The position numbers were made by a program, and so were the translations under genes. 64,000 nt of DNA from Geotalea toluenoxydans JCM 15764 (GTDB lineage Bacteria; Desulfobacterota; Desulfuromonadia; Geobacterales; Geobacteraceae), in the NCBI RefSeq assembly GCF_001311985.1, contig NZ_BBCJ01000001.1, forward strand, positions 124,001 to 188,000, read 5' to 3'. Shown in pieces: positions 41,931-52,794 of the stretch (position 1 is the stretch's first letter; each line of letters opens with the position of its first letter). The notes under the pieces were generated by a model. The model was not told the DNA's origin and ran no database searches. It saw only the letters and a program-made list of their open reading frames with translations.

Positions 41931-42903
41931 ATGCCGATCAAAGTAACTTGCAGTTGCGGCGCAACAGCCATGGTAAAGGATGAATATGCCGGACGGACGG
42001 GAGAATGCCGTACCTGCAAGGTCCAATTGTCGTCGGGCAATCGCCAGTCCTTGATGCTGTAACTATCCCGGCTGCGCCGACTCTTGACTTTACCCAGCCA
42101 ACGGTTGAGCGGATGGCTCCTGAACCCCCACGGGTAAAGCCGTCCTCTCCGGCGTCGGATCCCACCTTCAGTCGGGACATCTTTCTGCTGCGGCAAAAGC
42201 ACCTGGCGATCAACGAGAAATATGCAGTGTGGGACGAAAATGGCAGCGATCTCCTCTTCATCGAGCGGCCGGCACATCTGTTGCGCAATCTGCTGGCCTT
42301 GTTTGGTGGATTGACTGCCGGCGGAGCCATGTTCGTCCTGCTTGGATTCACCTTTCAGAGCATGCCCCAGGCCGTGCAGGTCGGCTATCTCCTGTTCGGC
42401 AGCCTTATTGCCGTCATTGTCATCATTGCCGTTTACGTTCGCCTGGAGCAGAAACGCCACGTGGAGTTTTATCGGGACGAATCCCGGAGCACCAAGGTCT
42501 TGAGGGTAATTCAGGATAAGAAGTTCGAGATCATCACCGCAACCTTCACGGTTACCGATGCGGCCGGCAAGGCCGTCGGCACCTTCCGCAAAAATTACCT
42601 CTACGACCTGCTGCGCAAGAAGTGGGAGTGCCGTGACCTGCACGGCAACCTGCTCTTCATTGCCCGGGAAGATTCCATTATCAAATCCCTGCTGCGGCGT
42701 CTTTTGGCCCATTGTTCGGCCTATTGCGCGTCAACTTCATTTTCTGCGAACCGGTGAACGGAGAGGTCGTCGGAATGTTCAATCGCTCGTTCACCATTCT
42801 CGATCGGTACGTTCTCGATATGACCCAGGACAATGGACAGCGGATCGACCGGCGGCTGGCGCTGGCCATGGGGGTTCTGCTGGATACCGGCGAGCGGCGG
42901 TGA
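41931..42903 (+). CDS. Zinc-ribbon plus LURP1/scramblase-like domain protein (two frameshifts)
   Basis: About 324 aa. N-terminal CSCG...CRTC zinc ribbon (residues ~6-30), proline-rich spacer, then a region FLLRQKHLAINEKYAVWDENGSDLLFIERP and later KFEIITATFTVTDAAGKAVGTFRKNYLYDLL, which resembles the tubby-like LURP-one/scramblase fold; two membrane helices are inserted (ALFGGLTAGGAMFVLLGF, YLLFGSLIAVIVIIAVYV). ATG has GGAGG upstream. Bases lost near 42021 and 42704. The fold assignment is by eye. Confidence 0.6.
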
Positions 42904-43071
42904 AAGGGAAGGAGTTTCCAGGAGTTACAGAGTCAGCTGATTACCCGTCATCAAAATTTCTCCACTGGCAGTGTGCCAGTAAGAAGCAATGGTGCCAGGC
43001 TTGCAATTATGCAATTCGCCTTTGTATAGGGTTCTGAGGGCAGTACTATAAAATTTGTAGGAGCAAATATT

Positions 43072-43344
43072 ATGATCTTTTCAATTAGCTGTACCCGTGA
43101 CATTGTCGGTTATCGCATTGACGTGCAGATAAAGGCTGAGGGATCAGAAGCAATTACTCTGGTCAGTACGAGTTACGAAGGTTCTTCGTTGGCTGACGAC
43201 CAATTATCTCCACCTGAAGTTCAGTATCAACGCATTTTTTCACAGGTGGGCGGATACACGCCGGGAGTGGAACGCACGGTTAAGGTAACAGCGACCACCG
43301 ATGCCGGCAAACAAAAAACAGCAAGTAAAAGGTGGCAAGATTAG
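43072..43344 (+). CDS. Hypothetical protein
   Basis: 90 aa, intact; GGAG lies 8 nt before the ATG. A beta-rich soluble protein (IVGYRIDVQIKAEGSEAITLVSTSYEG), perhaps Ig-like; no signal peptide and no recognised motif. Confidence 0.5.
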   Translation: MIFSISCTRDIVGYRIDVQIKAEGSEAITLVSTSYEGSSLADDQLSPPEVQYQRIFSQVGGYTPGVERTVKVTATTDAGKQKTASKRWQD

Positions 43345-43589
43345 CCATTGTTCAGGAAGTAACGCAGGGGAGCAGGTATAGCACAGACGGTTTATAGTTG
43401 CCCCCGCGCAATCACCAATAAGGGAAAGGATAAAGGCCGGCCCTTGACATGGGACAAAGTGCAGTAGTTGAGGACGAAACAGCCGGGGAGTCTCGTGTCG
43501 AAGGCGACCTTCTGTTTTTCAAAAATTTGCCGGCCAATGAGGCTACGTAGTCTGACCCAGAATCCACAGACTTAATATCGGAGGGCTGG

Positions 43590-44141
43590 ATGGCAGGAGA
43601 AACTGAAACAAAATCATGCTCGGTCTGTGCAGAGACAATCCGCAGGGATGCACGGAAATGCAAGGTCTGCGGCTGTTATCAGACGTCTTTCGCCCGTGCT
43701 ATGGATGTTGTGAGTTCATCCTTTGGAGTCATAGCCGTCATTGTTTCGGTGTGCACGACGCTGTATGTGACCTATGTTACCTATGCCTCTATTTCCGGCA
43801 GAATAAAGATGTTCTGCAGGCTGGTAGATAATAGCTCCATAGCGATTAATGCCGGCAAAACGGGCAATATTCCCGCAACCATAGAAAAGGTTACCATGCG
43901 GGTCATATCCAGAGGGAGCAGTACCGAACCTAAGGAACTTGCCAGGAAAGAGAAATCGACATTTCCGGTTGTCACACCCAGAACCTATTCCACGTACATC
44001 TACCAGAATGAAGCCAGTGATGTGCCTACGGCATTCGATCCGGGCGGGGATAGCGAATGCAAATACGAGATTACGGTGCTGTTTCGGGATCTGACCGATA
44101 ATGACACGACTCTGAAGGAGACGTTGCCATGCATAAAATGA
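43590..44141 (+). CDS. Zinc-ribbon membrane protein, hypothetical
   Basis: 183 aa, intact. N-terminal CSVCAETIRRDARKCKVCGCYQ zinc ribbon, one membrane helix (SSFGVIAVIVSVCTTLYVTYV, ~42-65), and an extracytoplasmic beta domain. The ATG has CGGAGG upstream. It overlaps the next gene by 13 bp; the three genes 43590-45787 appear to form an operon of unknown function. Confidence 0.6.
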   Translation: MAGETETKSCSVCAETIRRDARKCKVCGCYQTSFARAMDVVSSSFGVIAVIVSVCTTLYVTYVTYASISGRIKMFCRLVDNSSIAINAGKTGNIPATIEKVTMRVISRGSSTEPKELARKEKSTFPVVTPRTYSTYIYQNEASDVPTAFDPGGDSECKYEITVLFRDLTDNDTTLKETLPCIK

Positions 44142-44739
44142 TTGTCGCTCTGCTGCTGCTCTGCATAGGGACTCCTGCTGTCGCGACAGGGGAGGACCCA
44201 CCTCGCCTGAAAATTACCGTTTTCAGGTATATCGGCATGAATGAGAGGGAGAACTCCTACAACGACCTTGTGATGAGACGGCTTAAAGAAAAAGTGGACG
44301 ATATCAAGCGGGAGTTTGCCGATTCAACGTATATCAAGGGGCTCTTCGTCGAACGGGGCATCCGTGAACCCAGGAGTTATGAAGAATTTGTCGATCAAGC
44401 CAAGGCTCTGCAGGCATTCACCGGAGCCATGGACCAAAGCCGCCTCCATACGACCATCTACCTTTGCAAGTTGCGGGGAAGCTTCCCAAGGAAAAGGTAA
44501 CCATTTCGACGAAAATTGCCATGGCTGAATACCAGGAGCTTCGAGATCTCTACAAAATGGTTACCCTCTATGCTCTTGCGATGGATGCCAAACGGCTGCA
44601 CAAGACCGCCGAGGCAATCCGATTCCTGCAGAAGGCTAACAGTCTGAGCTATGGGAGAAATGTAAGCAAAGGTGATGACACTGCCATGTTGATAAGGGCC
44701 ATAAAAACCGAGTTGAAGAATCTTAGCGGGAAGGGGTAA
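44129..44739 (+). CDS. Secreted hypothetical protein (frameshifted)
   Basis: About 203 aa with a signal peptide (MIVALLLLCIGTPAVATG, cleavage after AVA likely). Central conserved-looking block ITVFRYIGMNERENSYNDLVMRRLKEKVDD and a C-terminal helical TPR-like unit (TVYALAMDAKRLHKTAEAIRFLQKANSLS). One base is missing near 44467. No known family. Overlaps the preceding zinc-ribbon gene and is 5 bp from the next. Confidence 0.58.
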
Positions 44740-44744
44740 CCGTG

Positions 44745-45787
44745 ATGTTGATACGTCTTGTTTTGGCTCTGATGGTTTTGCATCTCATTTCCGGCAATGC
44801 ATCTGCCGAAAAGTTTCGGCTTCTGCTTCCTCCCTTCTCCGGCGATCCTGTAGGCAAAAACGTCTCATCCTTTCTTAACATCGAGATACTGAAGTCCTTT
44901 CGGATAAACACTCTGGAAAAAGGCCGCTCAATCAGGCGTGCCACCATTAATCATAAGGATCTCGTGCTTTCGAACCATTCAAGTGCAGAAGGAGCGGGGC
45001 GGAGAACAAAATCGGATATGGTGTACTGGGGAAAGGCTTTCAAATACGGTGACGGTGTTATCGTTGAAAGTTCTCTGACCATTCCTGCGGACAAGCTGCC
45101 GAAAGGTTCGTTCTGGGTGGTCAAAAGCCCAAAGGCGAAGGCACAGCTTTCTATCGACTTACCGAACCGCTACTATGAGTTCAAACCATTCCTTTTGGAC
45201 AGAAAGATCTACAAAGAGTACACCGATGTCTCCCAGGCGGTCGTCTACACCGACCGTGCTTTCAGGACCCCTGTAGGAAAGGTTGGCCCGGTGTTCAGGG
45301 CCATATCCATGGAGTATGAATCCATAAAGGTGAAGTATCAGGGAAAAGAAGGGTACATCAAATACCCGGCAATATCAGAGAAACCCGAGGGCGCCATTAA
45401 CTTCATCAACGGGATTATCAGGGTCTTGCGTGGCGATCGGGTCCGCGGGAAACAGAGCTGCTGAAGGTTCTGGACGCTCAAGATGTTTCCCGTGAGGTAC
45501 AGGAAGATACCCGGTTGTTTCTTGGGTATCTTGCTTTCGCTACAAAGGACTATGCCCAAGGGAATAAGTATCTGCGAGAGGCCTATGACATAAACCCGTA
45601 TTCTGTAACGGTTGTCAAATACTACCTGACAGGTCTTATAGCAGCGTCACTGTCACCTGATGGGACGCCAAATATAGATGTTGTCGAGCAGGTCGCCGGT
45701 TTATTGAAGCAGAATGAAAAATTATTCGAACCGGGTGACACGTGGCTTGCTGCATGTCAGAAGATTCTTGAGGCTGGGAAGCAATAG
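44745..45787 (+). CDS. Secreted SH3-like/TPR protein (frameshifted)
   Basis: About 347 aa. Signal peptide (LVLALMVLHLISGNASA), middle domain with an SH3b-like stretch (TDRAFRTPVGKVGPVFRAISMEYESIKVKYQGKEGYIKYPAI), and a C-terminal TPR-like part (FLGYLAFATKDYAQGNKYLREAYDINPYS). A G lost near 45450 restores the link (GDRVRGETELLKVLDAQ). ATG at 44745 with AAGGGG 8 nt upstream; a GTG immediately before it is also possible. Likely periplasmic. Confidence 0.6.
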
Positions 45788-45825
45788 TTGCTCTGTGAGA
45801 AAGAGGTATGTGGGAGGATAAAGGT

Positions 45826-45856
45826 GGGGAATTCCAGGGACAGCATACGTAATTTC
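45826..45856 (+). repeat. REP-like element D
   Basis: GGGGAATTCCAGGGACAGCATACGTAATTTC, nearly identical to element C at 40142, in the 195-bp gap before the DUF167 gene. Confidence 0.65.
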
Positions 45857-45982
45857 GGCTTCGGGCGATTGTAGTGCCCTTGAACCAGCCCCAAACGGCC
45901 ACTCAAAGAGAAAACCAAGGGGAAGTTTAATACGAGGTGGACCCCAAGGTGGACCGTACTTGAGGCTTGACACCGGAGAAAT

Positions 45983-46279
45983 ATGAAGAAACAGTTTTGT
46001 GCCTGGGATGGTGATACGCTGGTGCTTAATATACTCGGCACTCCCAATGCCAAACGGGACGCCATCGGCAAGGTGAAGGGGCATCAGCTTTGTGTCAGTG
46101 TGACGGCGGTTCCCCGTGCCGGGCGGGCGACCGACCATATGGTGCGGTTTCTGGCCGAAGAGTTTGGCGTCTCCGTCAGCGATATTCAGGTTGTGTTCGG
46201 GCGGATGAATGTCAATAAACAGCTGCGGATCAAGGCGCCCAAACGGTTGCCCTCAGTCATCGGGCAGCAGGAATTATGA
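45983..46279 (+). CDS. DUF167 (YggU) family protein
   Basis: 98 aa, intact. ILGTPNAKRDAIGKV, VSVTAVPRAGRATDHMVRFLAEEFGVSVSDIQVVFGRMNVNKQLRI is the family pattern (P-x-A-x-x... and G-x-x-x-xxK). Soluble protein of unknown role, often next to YggT or proC genes, though not here. GGAGAA lies before the ATG. Confidence 0.85.
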   Translation: MKKQFCAWDGDTLVLNILGTPNAKRDAIGKVKGHQLCVSVTAVPRAGRATDHMVRFLAEEFGVSVSDIQVVFGRMNVNKQLRIKAPKRLPSVIGQQEL

Positions 46280-46319
46280 TAGTTCGGATAACATTCAATC
46301 TAATTTAGCGGAGGACGTC

Positions 46320-46892
46320 GTGGGAAAATTCTTGTTTATGCCGATGGTATTACAGCAGATGGCCCAGGAAAAATTCTTCAGGAGGATCTGCGCAATCGCC
46401 CTGCGACTTTTGGCCCTGGTCGCGATATTTGCCGGGCTCAGCGGTTTCGTCCACATCTGGAATCATATTGTCAAGCAGCGGGGAAGCGAGATCCCCGGCG
46501 GCGTCATTTTTATCCTGCTGTTTGCGGTGGCGGTGTACATGGTGGCGCATACCCTCCTGATCCGCGCCGAACAGTTGCTGGAGCTGCCGGAGACCGAATT
46601 CGGCATCGTCTCCATCGCCTCTGTTTTTCTCAGGCTCGGCGGCGAAGTCTATGCCGGTTTTGCAGTCCCCATAGCGGTCGGCGGCGGCATCTTCATCTGG
46701 TTCGGTGGTGAGGACGCGAGGGATTTCATCGGAAGCATGACCCCCATGGTGAAGGGGTTCGGCGACGGGACCTTTCTCGGTGGGATCGAATACATGCTGG
46801 GAGGTGGCTTCTGCGCTTTGTTGGTACTGCTCCTCTCCTATCTCCTGGCAGAGCTCCTGGAGATCGCGCTGAAGCTGACTGGCCCCCGTTAA
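46320..46892 (+). CDS. Hypothetical integral membrane protein
   Basis: 190 aa, GTG start with GGAGG 5 nt upstream. Four hydrophobic segments (LRLLALVAIFAGLSGFVHIW, GVIFILLFAVAVYMVAHTLL, VYAGFAVPIAVGGGIFIWFG and FCALLVLLLSYLLAELLEI). Intact frame. Function unknown. Confidence 0.62.
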   Translation: MGKFLFMPMVLQQMAQEKFFRRICAIALRLLALVAIFAGLSGFVHIWNHIVKQRGSEIPGGVIFILLFAVAVYMVAHTLLIRAEQLLELPETEFGIVSIASVFLRLGGEVYAGFAVPIAVGGGIFIWFGGEDARDFIGSMTPMVKGFGDGTFLGGIEYMLGGGFCALLVLLLSYLLAELLEIALKLTGPR

Positions 46893-47000
46893 ATTCTATT
46901 CTTCAAAAATCAAAAAGGATTCAAGACCGACACATCCCTGAAGACCTTCATCGGCCGGGGCAGCGGAGAATCGCTGCAGACGAAGGTCCAGGGAGACAGC

Positions 47001-47192
47001 ATGTCCTGGCACCTTCAGGCCATGCGGCGGTATGAGCGAAATGCTGAAAGTGACATTGCGAGGGTCAATGCCGAATTTAAAGCACGGCACAGGCAGTTTA
47101 CGGTTTCAAAATATTCCATAGCCTGCTCTGCAATTAGCCTTGGCCTTGGCGCAGCACTTCTCATTGCCGCAATTATCTTTGCTCTTACCTGA
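47001..47192 (+). CDS. Small hypothetical protein with one membrane helix
   Basis: 63 aa, ATG with GGGAGA 4 nt upstream and a C-terminal membrane helix (SIACSAISLGLGAALLIAAIIFAL). The same frame is open back to 46893, directly after the stop of the preceding gene, and that stretch also looks coding (DTSLKTFIGRGSGESLQTKV), so the true start could be earlier, or the two genes could be one disturbed by an error. Confidence 0.45.
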   Translation: MSWHLQAMRRYERNAESDIARVNAEFKARHRQFTVSKYSIACSAISLGLGAALLIAAIIFALT

Positions 47193-47410
47193 AAAAAGCC
47201 CGAGGTTCTTTAAAAGTGAGTTTTTCAGGATCTCCGGGGCTCCTTGATTTGCCGATCTCTGTAAAACAAATTCTTAAGCCGATAATCAGCGCGTCAGGCA
47301 CAGGTCGCGATTTTTAGGGCGAGATTTTATCTTGCACTGCGTCACAAAGAGTAGCACTTTATGGGGAGCCCGAAATTTAGACCTGATCAAATCAAGAAGA
47401 GGACCGGTTT

Positions 47411-49254
47411 ATGAGTGTCATTTACCTGCTGATATCCGCTCTCTGCGTCCTAGCGCTGGCGTACCGTTACTACTCGGCCTTCATTGCCGCGAAGGTGTTG
47501 ATGCTGGACGACCGCAACGTGACGCCCGCCGTTACCTGCAATGACGGCAAGGACTATGTGCCGACCAACAAATGGGTTGTTTTTGGCCATCACTTTGCGG
47601 CCATTGCGGGAGCCGGGCCGCTGATCGGTCCCACGCTGGCAGCCCAGTATGGTTGGGGGCCCGGATTCTTCTGGATTCTGCTGGGATCTGTTTTTGCCGG
47701 CTGCGTCCATGACATGGTCATCCTCTTTGCCTCGATCCGCCACCAGGGGCAGTCCCTGTCGGTGATCGCGAAAAAGGATGTGAGCAGGCTGACCGGTATT
47801 ACCACCGCCTTCGTTACCCTGTTTATCATCATCGTTGCCCTGGCCGGGCTGGCCGTGGCCGTTGCCAATGCCCTTTACAACAACCCCTGGGGTGTGTTCA
47901 CCATCGGCATGACCATTCCCATAGCCATGGTGGTGGGTCTCTACATGTTCAAGTTCAGGCCGGGAGCAATCCTGTCGGGGACGGTCTTCGGCGTGATCGC
48001 CGTCCTTGCCGCCGTCTATTTCGGGGCGCCCCTTGCCCAATCCTCCATCGCCCCATGGTTCACCTTCAGCAAGGAGAGCCTTTCCATCATCCTGCCGGTC
48101 TACGGTTTCTGTGCCGCGGCTCTGCCCGTATGGCTTTTGCTGGCGCCGCGGGATTATCTCAGCACCTACATGAAGATCGCAGTTATCGGCGGGTTGGCAC
48201 TGGGGCTTCTCTTCGTCAACCCGACTGTGCAGATGCCCTTTGTCACCCGGTTCATCAGCGGCAACGGACCGATCATCCCCGGACCGGTCTGGCCCTACGT
48301 TTTCATTACCATCGCCTGCGGCGCCATTTCCGGGTTCCATGCCCTGATCGGGTCCGGCACCACCCCGAAAATGCTGGAAAAGGAAACAGAGGTACGCATG
48401 GTGTCCTACGGCGCCATGCTGACCGAAGCCTTTATCGGCCTGATGGCGCTCCTTGCTGCGGTGACACTGGTGCCTAACGATTACTTTGCCATCAACACAT
48501 CGTCCGCTGTCTTTGCCAAACTCAACATGCCGGTCAAGAACCTGCCCGAGTTGTGCAGCCTGGTGGGGCTCGACGTGGCCCACCGCCCCGGCGGGGCCAT
48601 CTCTCTGGCGGTCAGTACTGCGTACATCTTCTCCAATATCGGCGATGGGCTGCAGCATACCATGAAGTACTGGTTCCAGTTCATAATCATGTTTGAAGCG
48701 CTCTTCATTCTGACTACGATCGACGCGGGAACCCGGGTGGCGCGGTACATCCTGCAGGATATCCTGGGGCATCTCCATGCCCCGTTCAAACAGACCAACT
48801 GGCTGCCGGGAGTCATCCTGACCAGCGGTGCAGTCTCATTTGCCTGGGGGTATATCCTCTATACCGGCGATGTATCCTCCATCTGGCCCATGTTCGGGGT
48901 AACTAACCAGACGCTGGCAGCCCTGGCGCTGGCCATCGGCACGACGATCATCCTCCGTATTTCGGCCAAAAAGAAGTACGCCCTCATCACGCGCTGCCCT
49001 GTGCCTTCATCACGGTGACGACCTTTGCAGCAGGGTTAATGAACATCAAGCTCTACCTGGCGAAAGGGATGATGCTCAATACCGTTCTCAGCATCGTCAT
49101 CATTGCTCTGGTGACAGTCATCATCGTGGAAAACGTCCGGGTCTGGCTGACGCTTCTCAGGACGGCTAAGCCGGTCGGCATGAATGACGAGCGGGAGAAA
49201 ATATACTGCCCCCTCGTTTCCCCTCACGCACCTGATGATCTGCCCCTTGCGTGA
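47411..49254 (+). CDS. cstA: CstA-family carbon starvation / pyruvate transporter (frameshifted)
   Basis: About 614 aa, many membrane segments. Family blocks: CNDGKDYVPTNKWVVFGHHFAAIAGAGPLIGPTLAAQYGWGP-type region near residue 45, FAGCVHDMVILFASIRH, and GFHALIGSGTTPKML. CstA/BtsT proteins import pyruvate or peptides. A G missing near 48988 (ACGGCGCTG read as ACGCGCTG) restores the last helices. The 218-bp leader has a CCTGAAAAA/TTTTTCAGG inverted repeat (47190-47229) of unknown role. ATG has GAGGA upstream. Confidence 0.92.
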
Positions 49255-49367
49255 GAAAAAGGCACTATACAAGGTGTCGCCCCTTCGGTTGGTCGTCGAA
49301 CCACATGAATAGGTAATTTTTCTGAATTATCGGCACCGTGGTTTCTCCCTGCTGTGTCCCAGGGGCA

Positions 49368-49906
49368 TCACTTCTTCCGGGTGTAAGTACCTCCATCATC
49401 TTCTCTTCTTTGCCACTTTTGCCGGTGCTGTACATTTCCATGGCCAAAGTATCGTTATCCACGATCCTTGTCACGGAACGCCACTCCATGGGACCTTGGA
49501 TAGGGTCGTCGTATCTGCTTACCTGGGTGATACTTCTTTCATCCGCGCCCATATCTCCTTCAAATAAGTAGATGCCGGTGCCCATGGTATCCATCCAGGT
49601 AGAGACAAACTTTTTGGTGTTGTTGTCGTACCCCATGAAGCCGATGCCGTTGAATGGACTACCCATCATGTCGCCGCTGAACTCCTGCTGTAAAAAACGT
49701 CCATCGAGAACCATTTTCTGTTCGCAGGCGCCAGTGGTTTCCGTGGGAGGCTTGTCAGGTTCCATCCACGACTTCATCCTGGCATTCCAGCTTCCCGCCA
49801 TCCTGGACAACAGCCTGTGGGGAGCGCCTGGCGTTGCCAGCTTCTTGTACGCTTCCATCATCGCCTGCATATCCATCTTGCCTTCTTGTCTCTCTTCTGC
49901 GGCCAT
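49368..49906 (-). CDS. DUF1579 domain protein (frameshifted near 3' end)
   Basis: About 179 aa. The DUF1579 pattern is clear: HRLLSRMAGSWNARMKSWMEPDKPPTETTG, LDGRFLQQEFSGDMMGSPFNGIGFMGYDN, and FVSTWMDTMGTGIY. A lost A near 49388 had extended the frame 100 bp too far; restored, it ends MEVTYTRKK. ATG has GGAGG 6 nt upstream. Soluble lipocalin-like fold inferred; function unknown. Confidence 0.85.
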
Positions 49907-50229
49907 GAGATACCTCCCTGTAGAGTATTCACCCGAGGCCGCCGCCGGGCAGCGGTCTGGTGAATGGGCTTATCAGCAATGGGTTCTTAATCAAAGTCTA
50001 TCGAAAAAGGATTGTGGCACAAGGGAACCGGCAAGAGGGGATTCTGATTAAATAATTATAGTGTTAATGTCGTTGAATCCACTCTGCACTTGCCTTATAT
50101 TTCCATAAACTTAATTAAGATAACCATATACTGCCACTATTTCAGAATTCCTGGTAGTTGCGCAAAAGAAAAGGTACTCCTCCTGTCAAGTATCCCTGTG
50201 TCTATCCAAAAAACAAAAGAAGGGGCGTC
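49907..50229. other. Divergent intergenic region
   Basis: Gap between the DUF1579 gene and the cytochrome gene. Contains the promoter at 50073-50101 and otherwise no recognised feature; an in-frame extension upstream of the cytochrome start (from 50158) is not supported by a ribosome site. Confidence 0.5.
50073..50101 (+). promoter_or_regulatory. Candidate sigma-70 promoter of the cytochrome gene
   Basis: TTGAAT (50073-50078), 17-nt spacer, TATATT (50096-50101), 128 bp before the start codon. Confidence 0.5.
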
Positions 50230-51155
50230 ATGTTTAAAAATGTTTATAAGCTTTTAGCAGGTGCATTTTTAGTTGTGACATTCATATTGTGTTCGTCGCA
50301 GCGTGCCAGCGCGACCGAAGAGTATGCCAAAGAGACCGGTCAGACGTGTGCGTCCTGCCACCTTGACCCGGCCGGCGGCGGCGAACTTACACCGGCAGGC
50401 AGGGCATTCGCTGCTTCACATTCCCCTGAGACACATAGCTTCAAGACAGGCATTGCCCCCAGAGTATTCCGCCTTCTGATCGGCTACATCCACTTCTTGA
50501 CCGCCATTTTCTGGTTCGGAACGATCCTCTATGTGCATCTGGTCCTCAAACCGGCATATGCAGCCAGCGGTCTGCCGCGCGGCGAGTTGCGTGTTGGAAT
50601 TTTCTCCATGGCCATCATGGGGATGACAGGCGCAATACTTACATTTTACCGGTTTAACGCCCTCGACACCCTGCTTCATACCCGCTTCGGAATTCTCCTT
50701 CTCATGAAGGTTTCCCTCTATTTGGTCATGGTTATTTCTGCCGTGATCGTCATTACCGTAATCGGCCCGCGTCTCAGGGCGAAAAGGAAGGAACCGGTAT
50801 CTGTTGTCGAAGCAGGTGATTTAACACCGGAGGGACTGGCACACTGTGACGGGAAAGAAGGGCGCCTGCATATTTTGCCTTTGAAGGTAACATCTATGAC
50901 GCATCTGGAAGCCGTTTGTGGAAACAGGGGCTGCACATGGGTCGACACCAGGCTGGAGCCGACTTGACAGAAGCCCTTAAACTTGCTCCCCATGGACAGG
51001 ATAAAGTATCGGCAATGAGGGCGGTTGGTTTACTTCTTGCCGCTGAACCCAAAAGAATGGCACTGCACGAAAGAGTTTTCTACTTCATGGCATACATGAA
51101 TCTTTCCATCGTTCTCATAATCATTCTGATTCTTTCTCTCTGGCGTTGGGCATAA
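50230..51155 (+). CDS. Membrane cytochrome: c-type haem site, CopD-like helices and cytochrome b5-like domain (frameshifted)
   Basis: About 308 aa. Signal helix (residues ~5-28), a single c-type haem motif CASCH (~45-49) in a short periplasmic domain, then four helices with histidines (LIGYIHFLTAIFWFGTILYVHLVLKP and others) like CopD/DUF4149 membrane haem proteins. A C lost near 50861 restores a b5-like domain (~205-270: FEGNIYDASGSRLWKQGLHMGRHQAGADLTEAL) with two histidines, and a C-terminal helix. Electron-transfer role at the inner membrane is inferred from this domain string. Confidence 0.78.
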
Positions 51156-51236
51156 TTGCAGTGCCGATGATGATGTGGATGCTATCAAGGACACCACAGA
51201 GATCGTACGAAAGGCTTTCCCTTTCCTTTTTAACTC

Positions 51237-52598
51237 CTACCGCTCTCTGCTCCGCCGCCGACCGAGCTTGGGGGCGGGGCGCTCGATGGCGGCCTTATTC
51301 CGGCCGAGAGATGAGGCCTTCGACGAAGCTTTCGCCTGCTTCGCCGGAGCTTTCGCCTGCTTCGCCGGAGCCTTCGCCTGCTTCGCCGGTCTTGCCTCTC
51401 TCTTCCTGGCCTTTGACGGGCCGTTGTCCGGCTTGATTTTGTTGGCGCCACTCCGTTTGACTGCATACTGGGGGAATTCCGCCAGCTCTTTCAGCGGAAT
51501 GTTAAATTTAAGCAGCTTTTCTATCGCCTTCAGCAGCGGCTGTTCTTCATGGCTCACCAGCGAGAGGGCAACCCCGTCCTTTCCGGCACGGCCGGTACGA
51601 CCGATGCGATGGACATAGTCTTCGGGAACCTGTGGGAGGTCGTAATTCACCACATGGGGCAGGTGCTCGATGTCCAGTCCCCGTGCTGCCACATCGGTTG
51701 CCACCAGCACGCGAAATTCACCGCGCTTGAACTCGGCCAGGGTGCGATTCCGAATAGACTGGCTCTTGTTGCTGTGGATTGCGGCAGCTTTGATCCCATC
51801 GTAAAGCAGCTCTTCAGTCAGTTTATCGGCGCCGTAGCGGGTGCGGGCGAAGACCAGCACCTGGCTCCATTTCCCCCTGCTGATCAAGAACGAAAGCATT
51901 TCCCGCTTGCGGCTCTTTTCAACCTGGTAGACTGCCTGGGTCACTGCGTCAGCGGTGATACTGCGGCGTGCTACTTCTATGTGCCGCGGCTTGTTGAGCA
52001 GGTCGTCTGCAAGCTGCTTGATGCTCTGGGAATAGGTCGCCGAAAAGAGCAGCGTCTGGCGCTTTTCGGGCAGGTACTCCGCCACTTTCTGGATATCATC
52101 TATAAAACCCAGATCGAGCATCCGGTCGGCCTCGTCAAGGACCAGAAACTTGATCCGGGAAAGGTTCACCGTCCCCCGTTCCGCGTGATCCAGCAGCCGC
52201 CCGGGCGTGGCGACGACAATATCGACTCCTCGGTGCAGCCGCTCGATCTGGGCCTGAATATTTACCCCGCCATAGATCATGGTGGAGCGAAGCGACAGGC
52301 GCCGGGCGTAGTTGTTCATCTGTTCGCTGACCTGGGCTGCCAGCTCGCGGGTAGGAACCAGAACCAGGGCGCGTGGCCGACGACGCTTTTCCGGGGGAAT
52401 GTTTTCGCCCAGCATCTGTACGATCGGCAAGGCAAAGGCTGCTGTCTTGCCGGTGCCGGTCTGGGCGCCGGCAAGCAGGTCGCATCCCTCAAAGATAACC
52501 GGGATCGCTTGTGTCTGGATGGGGGTCGGCATGGTGTACCCCTGGCTGGCAATGGCACTCAACAGTTCGACGCGCAGGCCGAGAGGATCAAAGGACAT
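51237..52598 (-). CDS. rhlE: DEAD-box RNA helicase, RhlE-type
   Basis: 453 aa, intact. All helicase motifs: Q motif [27 protein letters not shown] (I), PTRELAAQ (Ia), TPGRLLD (Ib), DEAD ([10 protein letters not shown]), SAT (III), and [10 protein letters not shown] (VI). The C-terminal basic tail has three KAPAKQA-type repeats, encoded by 21-bp tandem repeats at ~51330-51390. The ATG at 52598 is chosen (MSFDPLG, AGGAGT upstream). Such enzymes remodel rRNA and mRNA, often in cold adaptation. Confidence 0.93.
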   Translation of the reverse strand: MSFDPLGLRVELLSAIASQGYTMPTPIQTQAIPVIFEGCDLLAGAQTGTGKTAAFALPIVQMLGENIPPEKRRRPRALVLVPTRELAAQVSEQMNNYARRLSLRSTMIYGGVNIQAQIERLHRGVDIVVATPGRLLDHAERGTVNLSRIKFLVLDEADRMLDLGFIDDIQKVAEYLPEKRQTLLFSATYSQSIKQLADDLLNKPRHIEVARRSITADAVTQAVYQVEKSRKREMLSFLISRGKWSQVLVFARTRYGADKLTEELLYDGIKAAAIHSNKSQSIRNRTLAEFKRGEFRVLVATDVAARGLDIEHLPHVVNYDLPQVPEDYVHRIGRTGRAGKDGVALSLVSHEEQPLLKAIEKLLKFNIPLKELAEFPQYAVKRSGANKIKPDNGPSKARKREARPAKQAKAPAKQAKAPAKQAKASSKASSLGRNKAAIERPAPKLGRRRSRER

Positions 52599-52794
52599 GT
52601 ATCGTACTCCTGAATGTAAGCGTGGCAGCTTGACTGGGAAAACAAAAACCACAGGCAGAACCTGTGGTTCGAAAGTATTTCATGTATAGCACGTCATCCC
52701 TGTGGCGACAATGTCTTTCATGGCCAGATCTGTTTGGGTGGGTTTGAATTCATCCAGCCACAGTGGTATCCTCTTTTCAGGTATCGAGGTGACA

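Noticed and set aside
47450..48778. 442-aa open frame on the minus strand opposite cstA
   Set aside because: Shadow of cstA; very rich in His/Gly/Asp/Gln with no recognisable domain.
51330..51390. Tandem repeats as a possible CRISPR or minisatellite locus
   Set aside because: Three 21-bp in-frame repeats without spacers that code for the KAPAKQA tail of the RhlE helicase.
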